Shown here: positions 57,815 through 64,000 of the stretch, piece after piece | Numbering within the stretch: the first letter of the stretch is position 1 | Layout: every line of letters starts with the position of its first letter | Source of the DNA: DATBLY01 sp963705545 | GTDB lineage: Bacteria; Actinomycetota; UBA4738; HRBIN12 | Assembly: GCA_963705545.1 (NCBI GenBank) | Contig: CAVPJX010000001.1 | Location: forward strand, 248,001 to 312,000 | Length of the DNA: 64,000 bases | Reading direction: 5' to 3' | Made by a program: the position numbers and the translations under genes | Notes under the pieces: generated by a model | Database searches by the model: none | Told to the model about the DNA's origin: nothing | The model's input: the letters and a program-made list of their open reading frames with translations, nothing else

Positions 57815-58381
57815 TCACCCCTGCTGGCTCGAACGCTCGGCCCGCCGCTCCGACAGGTGATCCGCGATGCCGAGGCTCGTGAACGGCAGCGCCGGTCCGA
57901 TCAGGAGCGCCACCTCGCTCACGGTACGCAGGAGGAAGAAGCAGTACACCGTGACCGCGGCGATCGCGATCACCCTCGCCTTCACGGTGTGCTGCAGGTC
58001 CATCCGCAGTGCGAGGATGCCTCCGGCGCCGACACCCGCGATCAGCCCGGTGACGGCGTCCTGCGCGAGCGCCGAGATGGGGATCCCGACGAGGAGCGAG
58101 ACGACCATGGCCTTCGCGGCGGCGGCGGCTGCCCGTGGGTGCTCCGACAGGAACGCGAGCGCCACGAACACGAACGGGATCACGGCGAGGCCGAAGGCGA
58201 TGAACGGGGCCGCGGACGGCGCGTCGGCGACGTCGGAGGCCGCCGCGACCATGCCGGCGACGATCGACCAGTACGCGGGCGCGAGGACGAGCGTCGCGAG
58301 CAGGATCGCCCGCCACTTCTTCCGGGGTGACAGCGGCGCGGCGCCGGCGAGCGGCGACGAGCGTCGCCGGGCGATGGCCAC
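57815..58381 (-). CDS. multi-pass membrane protein, unknown
   Basis: A 188-residue protein with about four or five hydrophobic helices (WRAILLATLVLAPAYWSIVAG, FIAFGLAVIPFVFVALAFL, AKAMVVSLLVGIPISALA, VIAIAAVTVYCFFLLRTV). No ABC or channel signature. GTG 58381 lies 2 nt after the permease stop. It is inside the sugar operon and may assist transport, but no family is recognised. Confidence 0.7.
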   Translation of the reverse strand: MAIARRRSSPLAGAAPLSPRKKWRAILLATLVLAPAYWSIVAGMVAAASDVADAPSAAPFIAFGLAVIPFVFVALAFLSEHPRAAAAAAKAMVVSLLVGIPISALAQDAVTGLIAGVGAGGILALRMDLQHTVKARVIAIAAVTVYCFFLLRTVSEVALLIGPALPFTSLGIADHLSERRAERSSQQG

Positions 58382-58383
58382 GT

Positions 58384-59334
58384 CTAGCCCTTCACCGAGC
58401 CGGCCGTGAGTCCGCGCACGAAGTACTTCTGGAGCGAGAAGAACACGATCAGCGGGAGCGCCATCGAGATGAACGCCGCCGCGGTCAGCAGGTGCCAGTT
58501 CTCCCCGCGCGCACCCACCAGCTCGCGCAGCGCCACCGTCAGCACGCGGTTCTGTCCGGCGCCGCCCAGGAACACGTACGCGACGAGCAGGTCGTTCCAC
58601 ACCCAGAGGAACTGGAAGATCGCGAACGCGGCGAGGGCCGGCACCGACAGCGGCACGACGAGGCGCCAGAAGATCGTGAAATGGTCGGCGCCGTCGATCT
58701 TCGCCGATTCGATGATCGACGACGGCAGCGACCCGATGTAGTTGCGCAGCAGGTAGACGGCGAGCGGGAGGCCGAACCCCGCATGGGCCAACCAGACGCC
58801 CAGGAAGGTCCCCTGCAGGTTCACGTCCGGGAAGATCTGCACCCCGAACAGGGTGAGGCCCTGCACGTACATCCGCAGGATCGGGATCAGCGTCATCTGC
58901 AGCGGCACGACGAGCAGGCTCACGACGATCACGAACAGCACGTACCGGCCCTTGAAGTCCATCCACGCGAAGGCGTACGCGGCGAAGGCCGCGATCGCGA
59001 TCGGGATCACCGTGGACGGGATCGTGACCGCGAGTGAATTGAGGAACGCGTTGGAGAACTGCCCGGCGTCCAGCGCGATGCGGTAGTTCTCGAGCGTCCA
59101 GCTCGCCGCTGCGAACGGGTGCGCGAACACGGTCCACCAGCCGCTCGTATCGGTCAGCGCCTCGGGCCGGAACGAGGTGATCAGGACACCGAGCGTCGGG
59201 ATCGACCAGAGGATCACGATCACGATGATCGTGATCTTGACGAACCAGCCGCCGCCGCGCTCCTCTCGCTCGCCCTGAGGGGCAGGTGGGGTAGGCGAAG
59301 CCGTCGCCGGGGCCGGAGGGGCGACCACGCTCAT
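58384..59334 (-). CDS. ABC sugar transporter permease 2 (MalG/CebG type)
   Basis: A 316-residue inner-membrane permease with a disordered Pro-rich N-terminus and six helices. The EAA loop is SIIESAKIDGADHFTIFWRLVVPLSVP, which contacts the ATPase. The ATPase itself (MsiK type) is not in the window, as is usual for actinobacterial CUT1 systems. ATG overlaps the first permease by ATGA. Confidence 0.93.
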   Translation of the reverse strand: MSVVAPPAPATASPTPPAPQGEREERGGGWFVKITIIVIVILWSIPTLGVLITSFRPEALTDTSGWWTVFAHPFAAASWTLENYRIALDAGQFSNAFLNSLAVTIPSTVIPIAIAAFAAYAFAWMDFKGRYVLFVIVVSLLVVPLQMTLIPILRMYVQGLTLFGVQIFPDVNLQGTFLGVWLAHAGFGLPLAVYLLRNYIGSLPSSIIESAKIDGADHFTIFWRLVVPLSVPALAAFAIFQFLWVWNDLLVAYVFLGGAGQNRVLTVALRELVGARGENWHLLTAAAFISMALPLIVFFSLQKYFVRGLTAGSVKG

Positions 59335-60482
59335 CGCATCGCCTCTTCCTCGCGGAAGCGCTTGACGTTCCAGATCATCACCGGGATCACGGCGACGAAC
59401 AGCACGACGGCGATCGCCGCGCCCTTGCCCGCATCGCGGTTCAGGAAGAACCAGCGGATCATGCGTTCGGCGATCACGACGGTGCCGTTCACCTCCGCGC
59501 TCGCCGGCTGGACGAACACGATGTCGAACACCTTCATCGCGTTGATCACCATGTAGGTCGTCACGACGACGACCGTCGGCAGGATGCTCGGCACCATGAT
59601 CCGCCGGAAGACCTGGAACTCCGACGCGCCGTCGATGCGGGCCGCCTCGATGATCTCGTCGGGGATCGACTTGATCGCCGCCGACAGCACGACCATCGCG
59701 AACCCGGTCTGCATCCAGATCATGATCACCATCAGGAGCAGGTTGTTCCACGGCTGGAGCTCGAGCCACTTCACCGGGTTCTGCCCGAGGCCGAGCATCA
59801 CCCCGTTCAGCAGGCCGATGTTGCTGCCGAAGCCGGACGGGCGGTAGCTGTAGATCAGCTGCCACGTGATCGACGCCCCGGCGAACGAGATCGCCATCGG
59901 CAGGAAGATCAGCGACTTCGCGACCGCCTCACCCCTGCGGAGCCGATCCGCGAGCGTGGCGAACAGGAGCCCGATCGACACGGCGAAGATCGGCACGAGG
60001 ATGATCCACAGCGCCGTGTTGCGGATCGCCTTCAACATGTCGCTGTCCGAGAAGACGAACCGGAAATTGTCCAGGCCGATGAAGTTGTCGGAGCGGGAGT
60101 CCTTGAGCGAGGTCAGCAGCGTGTTGAACACCGGGTAGACCAGGAACACCGCGAGGATCACCAGGCACGGACCGACGAAGACGTACGGGCGGACCCCTTC
60201 GCGCACGCGTGCCGGCAGCCAGTCGACGACCTGGTTCATCCCCCAGTAGAGGAAGAAGACGCCGCCGACCCCGATCGTGATCGCGACGCCCACGACGAGC
60301 AGGCGGTTCGCCTCCTTGTCCCGCAGGAGGTCCCACGCCCAGCCCAGGATGAAGATCGCCGCGACCACCAGGATCGCGGCCACGATCAGCCCGATCACGA
60401 CCGCCAGTGGTCCCCGGCGCTCTGGACTCGCAACGATCTCGGGCCCGCCGACGTCTCCGACGGGCTCGGCGCTCGGTCTCAC
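59331..60482 (-). CDS. ABC sugar transporter permease 1 (MalF/CebF type)
   Basis: A 383-residue permease. It has two extra N-terminal helices (LAVVIGLIVAAILVVAAIF, LLVVGVAITIGVGGVFFLYWG) before the usual six. The EAA loop is EIIEAARIDGASEFQVFRRIMVP. It pairs with permease 2. GTG 60482 has GGAGG upstream. Confidence 0.93.
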   Translation of the reverse strand: MRPSAEPVGDVGGPEIVASPERRGPLAVVIGLIVAAILVVAAIFILGWAWDLLRDKEANRLLVVGVAITIGVGGVFFLYWGMNQVVDWLPARVREGVRPYVFVGPCLVILAVFLVYPVFNTLLTSLKDSRSDNFIGLDNFRFVFSDSDMLKAIRNTALWIILVPIFAVSIGLLFATLADRLRRGEAVAKSLIFLPMAISFAGASITWQLIYSYRPSGFGSNIGLLNGVMLGLGQNPVKWLELQPWNNLLLMVIMIWMQTGFAMVVLSAAIKSIPDEIIEAARIDGASEFQVFRRIMVPSILPTVVVVTTYMVINAMKVFDIVFVQPASAEVNGTVVIAERMIRWFFLNRDAGKGAAIAVVLFVAVIPVMIWNVKRFREEEAMR

Positions 60483-60591
60483 GGGGGCATCCTCCGTCGC
60501 CCGGCTCCGGGGCGCAAGCTCACGATGACGGGTGGAAGGTTGGAGGCGCGGGAGCGACCCGGGGGCCGCTCCCGCGCCAGGTGATGCTCGC

Positions 60592-61920
60592 CTAGGACGT
60601 CGGCCAGCTGGCCTCGATCTCGTCGAGCACCGACTGCAAGGAGTCCGGACCGTCCTGCATGTACGTCACCATGCCGGTCCAGAAGCTCCCCGAGCCCACC
60701 GCTGCCGGCATCATGTCGGACGCATCGAACCGGCCCGTCCCGGCCGACAGCGCGTCGGTCAGCACGACCGATGCGTCGGCGAGGATCGAGTTCGCGTAGC
60801 AGTCCGGGCCGACGTTCACGTTCGGCGAGATCCGCGACGAGGCCGTGGTGCCGCCCATCGCGCACTGCACCGTCTCGCCCATGAACTGGTCGAGGAAGTC
60901 CTTGACCTCGGGACGGTTGGCGTTCGTCCCGATCACGGCGAACTCACCGGCGAACAGCGTTCCCTCCTGGTCGATCGGCGGGAAGGGGAACCAGTCGTAG
61001 TCCACGCCCGCCTCGGTGCCCTCCGGGAAGAAGGCGTTGATGAAGCTCGCCTGCCGGTGCAGCCAGCAGCCCGGCGGGTCCTCGAACATCGGCAGCGGCG
61101 CGTCGCCGAACGCGATCGACGGCGTGTCCGCCGCACCGCCCAGGACGTTCCCGTCCGTGAACATCACGTCGCCGAACACCTCGGCCGCGTGCGCGACCGC
61201 GGGATCGTTGAACGGGATCTCGTGGTTGACCCACTGGTCGTAGGTGTCCACCCCGGCCGTGCGGAGCATGATGTCTTCCATCCAGTCCGTGGCCGGCCAA
61301 CCGGTCGCGCCGCCGGACTCGAACCCGACGCACCACGGCGTCCCGCCGTCGGCCTGGATCTGAGCCGCCAGCGCCGTCAGGTCGTCCCACGTCTCGGGGA
61401 CCGCGTAGCCGGCCGCGTCGAACGCCGCCTTCGGGTACCAGATCATGCTCTTGAGGTTGATGTTCGTCGGCAGCCCGTAGTGCTCGCCGTCGACCTCACC
61501 GAGCGACAGGAAGTAGTCGCCGAAGAGCGCCGCCAGGTCGTCGATGTTGAACCCCATGTCCTCGAGCGACACGATCGTGCCGTCCTCGGCCATGCCGCGC
61601 ACCGACCCCGGCTGCGGGACGAGCGCCACGTCGAGCGTGCCGCCCTCGGCCCGGATCGGCAGCTGCTCCTCGAAGTCCGCCGACGCCTCGATCTCGATCG
61701 TGTAGTCCGCGTCGACGTTCGCGTCGACGATCTCCTGGACGGCGGACGCCTCCTCGGGCTCCATCGCGTTCAGCACGTTCACCGTGCCGGTGTCCTCGAG
61801 GACACCGGTCGCGCCGCCGCCCGTGGCGCCGGTCTCGTCGCCTCCACCGTCATCGCTGGAACACGCGGCCGCGACCAACGCCAGGATCGCGACCAGCACC
61901 AGCATCTTCCATCGCTGCAT
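60592..61920 (-). CDS. ABC sugar transporter substrate-binding lipoprotein
   Basis: A 442-residue lipoprotein with signal MQRWKMLVLVAILALVAAAC and a Gly/Ser/Asp-rich linker. The two-lobe CUT1 binding fold follows (FEEQLPIRAEGGTLDVALVP, MIWYPKAAFDAAGY, aromatic residues for sugar stacking). It captures the beta-glucoside outside the cell. GAGGAGG is 9 nt before the ATG. The gap to the lacI gene carries hairpins. Confidence 0.93.
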   Translation of the reverse strand: MQRWKMLVLVAILALVAAACSSDDGGGDETGATGGGATGVLEDTGTVNVLNAMEPEEASAVQEIVDANVDADYTIEIEASADFEEQLPIRAEGGTLDVALVPQPGSVRGMAEDGTIVSLEDMGFNIDDLAALFGDYFLSLGEVDGEHYGLPTNINLKSMIWYPKAAFDAAGYAVPETWDDLTALAAQIQADGGTPWCVGFESGGATGWPATDWMEDIMLRTAGVDTYDQWVNHEIPFNDPAVAHAAEVFGDVMFTDGNVLGGAADTPSIAFGDAPLPMFEDPPGCWLHRQASFINAFFPEGTEAGVDYDWFPFPPIDQEGTLFAGEFAVIGTNANRPEVKDFLDQFMGETVQCAMGGTTASSRISPNVNVGPDCYANSILADASVVLTDALSAGTGRFDASDMMPAAVGSGSFWTGMVTYMQDGPDSLQSVLDEIEASWPTS

Positions 61921-61941
61921 GGTTCTCCCCTCCTCTGCCAC

Positions 61942-61956
61942 GGGCGCTGCGCGCCC
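61942..61956. terminator. hairpin GGGCGC-TGC-GCGCCC
   Basis: A perfect 6-bp stem between the lacI stop (62015) and the substrate-binding gene. A second hairpin, CCCCGG/CCGGGG, lies at 61974-61991. They may end lacI transcription or reduce read-through. Confidence 0.4.
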
Positions 61957-62014
61957 TCCAGACCTTCTCGTAGCCCCGGAACCTCCCGGGGGCGCCCGAT
62001 CTCCGAAGACCACC

Positions 62015-63091
62015 TCAGCCTCCCTCCGCCGCGCCCGCCGGTGCAGGGCCGGACGACCCACGGACCACCAGCTCGACGGGCACCGTGATCGTGGGCGCCT
62101 CGCGTTCGGGCTCCTCGACCATCTGCAGGAGCGCCTCCCCGGCCGCCCGACCCAATGCCTCTCCATCCTGATGTACGGTGCTGAGCGCCGGTCTGAGCAG
62201 GGCCGCCAGCGGGATATCGTCGAAGCCCACGACCGATACGTCGTCCGGCACCCCGATCCCGCGCTCCTCCAGCGCCCGCAGCGCCCCCGCGGCCATGAGG
62301 TCCGACGCCGCGAAGACGGCGGTCGGCCGGTCGGTCGCGGCCGACAGCTCCCGCATGGCTCGGTACCCCGACTCCGGGTAGAAGTCACCCTCGACGACCC
62401 AACCGGGCCGGCTCTCCAGGCCCAGGCGGCCGAGCTCCCGGCGGTAGCCGAGGAGCCGGTCGACGCCCGGCCGGGTGTCCGTCGGGCCACCGATCAAGGC
62501 GATCCGGCGATGCCCGAGCTCGCGCAGGTGGCGGACGACGAGCGCCGCACCGGCGACGTTGTCCGAGCTCACGTACCCGGTGCGGCCCCCCGAGAAGTCC
62601 TGATCGATCGCCATGCAGGGGATCCCCGACCGGGTGAGCGATTCCACGTGCGGGTCGTTGCGATCCACTCCCATGATCACCACACCCTCGACGCGGTGAT
62701 GCCGGGCACGGTTGAGGAAGCTCGACCCGGACCCGACCGTCCGGGTCCGGGTCGCCCCGAACAGCAGCAGATCGAACCCCTCCTCGCCCACGATCCCTTT
62801 CAGCCCGCCGAGCACCTCCTGGAAGAAGGGGTGCTGCAGGTCCGGATGGCCCGGACCCGTTTCCAGGATCACCCCGACGGTGTGGGACCGGCCGGTCGCG
62901 AGCAGCCGTGCCGCTCGATCCGGCGTCCAGTCCATCTCGCGGATCGTGGCGAGCACGCGTTCCCGGGTCTCGTCGCTGACGTCGGGGTAGTCGTTCAGGA
63001 CGCGTGAAACGGTGGCGACCGACACGCCGACCCGCTCCGCGAGCTCCTTGATCGTCGCGATGGCGCGTCCCTCCCCGAGCCTCGTGCTCAC
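62015..63091 (-). CDS. LacI-family regulator of the beta-glucoside cluster
   Basis: A 358-residue repressor. The HTH is ATIKELAERVGVSVATVSRVLND and the hinge DRAARLLATGRSH. The periplasmic-binding-like core senses the sugar (VSSDNVAGAALVV, AVFAASDLMAAGAL, VVGFDDIPLAALLRP). It is the likely counterpart of Streptomyces CebR. GTG 63091 is 3 nt from the operator palindrome at 63094-63109, which fits autoregulation. Confidence 0.93.
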   Translation of the reverse strand: MSTRLGEGRAIATIKELAERVGVSVATVSRVLNDYPDVSDETRERVLATIREMDWTPDRAARLLATGRSHTVGVILETGPGHPDLQHPFFQEVLGGLKGIVGEEGFDLLLFGATRTRTVGSGSSFLNRARHHRVEGVVIMGVDRNDPHVESLTRSGIPCMAIDQDFSGGRTGYVSSDNVAGAALVVRHLRELGHRRIALIGGPTDTRPGVDRLLGYRRELGRLGLESRPGWVVEGDFYPESGYRAMRELSAATDRPTAVFAASDLMAAGALRALEERGIGVPDDVSVVGFDDIPLAALLRPALSTVHQDGEALGRAAGEALLQMVEEPEREAPTITVPVELVVRGSSGPAPAGAAEGG

Positions 63092-63093
63092 GG

Positions 63094-63109
63094 CCGGAAG
63101 CGTTTCCGG
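63094..63109. promoter_or_regulatory. LacI-type operator CCGGAAGCGTTTCCGG
   Basis: A near-perfect 16-bp palindrome with the central CG typical of LacI-family sites. It lies between the divergent lacI and beta-glucosidase genes and can control both. Confidence 0.7.
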
Positions 63110-63185
63110 ACCGCCTGACTGAGACGCTAGTCCGACCCTCCGAGCCCTGTCAAGTCAGTGGATGGGCCATAGCCTGCGATATGAG

Positions 63186-63191
63186 TATGCT
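63186..63191 (+). promoter_or_regulatory. -10 box TATGCT of the beta-glucosidase
   Basis: TATGCT ends 8 nt before GTG 63200; leaderless-type spacing. Confidence 0.5.
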
Positions 63192-63199
63192 CCTGGGCC

Positions 63200-64000
63200 G
63201 TGAACTCCCCCTTCGATCCAACCCCGAACGACTCGGAAGGTTCCGGAAGCGGTTCCAGCCCTGAGACGCCGGCCGACGGCGCGGGTTCCCCTCCGGGGTT
63301 CGAATGGGGGGCGGCCACCGCCGCCTACCAGATCGAGGGGGCCGTCCGCGAGGACGGGCGAGGGGAAAGCATCTGGGATCGGTTCTCGCACACCCCCGGG
63401 AAGGTCGCCGGCGGCGACACCGGCGACGTGGCCTGCGACCACTACCACCGATACGGGACAGACGTCGCCCTCATGGCGGAACTCGGACTCCACGCCTACC
63501 GGTTCTCGGTCGCGTGGCCTCGCGTGATGCCCGACGGGGACGGTCCCGTGAACACGGCGGGGCTCGACTTCTACGACCGGTTGGTCGACGAGCTCTCCGC
63601 ACGCGGGATCCGCCCTTTCGTCACGCTCTACCACTGGGACCTCCCCCAGGCGCTGGAGGACGCGGGCGGATGGCCCTCCCGAGCCACCGCGACCGCCTTC
63701 GGCCGGTACGCCACCGCCGTCGCCGAGCGGCTCGGCGATCGCGTCGATCGGTTCGCGACGCTGAACGAGCCGTTCGTGGTCGCCGACCATGGGTACCGGA
63801 GCGGTTCCCACGCGCCGGGCCGGATCGACCCGCTCGCCGCGCTCGCCGCCTCCCACCACCTGCTGCTGGCCCATGGCCTCGGGGTCCAGGCGATCCGGGC
63901 CGCGGCCCCCGCTGCCCAGGTCGGCCTCGTGCTCAACTTCGAACCGCAGCACCCTGCCTCCGACGATCCCGACGACGCGCTGATGGCCGCCGTCCGGCAC
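63200..64000 (+). CDS. GH1 beta-glucosidase (3' end cut off)
   Basis: An open frame of 267 codons from GTG to the window edge. After a 34-residue Ser/Gly/Pro-rich leader the GH1 barrel begins with GFEWGAATAAYQIEGAVRED, then ESIWDRFSHTPGKV, YRFSVAWPRVMPDG and the acid/base Glu E190 in TLNEPFVV. The nucleophile half is beyond the edge. It hydrolyses cellobiose or other beta-glucosides. It is divergent from lacI and shares its operator. Confidence 0.93.
   Translation, partial: MNSPFDPTPNDSEGSGSGSSPETPADGAGSPPGFEWGAATAAYQIEGAVREDGRGESIWDRFSHTPGKVAGGDTGDVACDHYHRYGTDVALMAELGLHAYRFSVAWPRVMPDGDGPVNTAGLDFYDRLVDELSARGIRPFVTLYHWDLPQALEDAGGWPSRATATAFGRYATAVAERLGDRVDRFATLNEPFVVADHGYRSGSHAPGRIDPLAALAASHHLLLAHGLGVQAIRAAAPAAQVGLVLNFEPQHPASDDPDDALMAAVRH

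Noticed and set aside
1..64000. CRISPR arrays, insertion sequences or prophage genes
   Set aside because: No regularly spaced repeats, transposase motifs or phage structural genes were found on either strand.
63155..64000. Minus-strand reading frame at the right end
   Set aside because: It is a shadow of the plus-strand GH1 gene, which has clear catalytic and structural motifs.

Overview
The window is about 64 kb of uniformly high-GC, densely packed DNA from a member of the Actinomycetota. Three things support this: a complete Pup-proteasome locus (arc, dop, pup, prcB, prcA, pafA, pafB, pafC) lying next to tatA/tatC and a HelY-type helicase, a DUF4193 protein, and a fused Lnt-Ppm1 protein. 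The gene order in two blocks matches my memory of Mycobacterium tuberculosis (Rv1828-Rv1832 and Rv2089c-Rv2118c), but many extra genes are present and start signals are often leaderless, so this looks like a deep-branching or uncultured actinobacterial lineage. I cannot place it further from the sequence alone.

Layout. 1-7.6 kb: FtsR-like MerR regulator (cut by the left edge), D-Ala-D-Ala carboxypeptidase, hypoxanthine phosphoribosyltransferase, bifunctional nuclease, CAP-domain protein, second MerR regulator, PD-(D/E)XK-like protein, and the two-subunit glycine decarboxylase gcvPA/gcvPB with a coupled 67-residue protein. 7.6-18.1 kb: Lnt-Ppm1 fusion, DUF4193, a structured intergenic element, an amidohydrolase, a small stand-alone reverse transcriptase, an Lrp/AsnC regulator, a lipoprotein overlapping a divergent FtsH-like membrane AAA protease, and cysS. 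18.1-38.2 kb: M24 peptidase, two lipid-kinase paralogues flanking helY, the Tat genes, pafC/pafB, DUF3866, pafA, prcA/prcB/pup, dop, arc, and a trmI-ttuA-ttuB operon for tRNA T-loop modification. 38.3-45.3 kb: an HtrA protease and a catabolic cluster (Rieske oxygenase, two DmdA/GcvT-like demethylases, amidohydrolase) with a shared palindromic operator. 45.3-55.3 kb: ABC-F protein, hydrolase-cyclase fusion, cyclase-family protein, aldo/keto reductase, nucleotidyltransferase, APH-type kinase, several small unknown proteins and tRNA-Leu(GAG). 55.3-64 kb: a cellobiose/beta-glucoside cluster (GH94 phosphorylase, ABC transporter, LacI regulator, GH1 beta-glucosidase running off the right edge).

How the parts fit. 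The proteasome genes form a complete Pup cycle: Pup already ends in Glu, PafA ligates it, ARC unfolds tagged proteins (it ends in GQYL), PrcAB degrades them and Dop removes Pup. PafB/PafC are WYL regulators. ttuB, ttuA and trmI overlap by ATGA junctions and together predict s2T54/m1A58 modification of tRNA, a heat-stability trait. The right-hand cluster imports a beta-glucoside and splits it by phosphorolysis or hydrolysis under LacI control.

A window-wide regulatory feature is a TANNNT box 6-9 nt before the start codon in 17 genes, which predicts leaderless transcripts. The most novel candidates are the isolated short reverse transcriptase with its palindrome-rich divergent promoter region, the divergent FtsH-like protease with its lipoprotein partner, the ubiquitin-like TtuB with a tail beyond its Gly-Gly, the nested inverted-repeat element at 10448-10517, and the Rieske/demethylase regulon.
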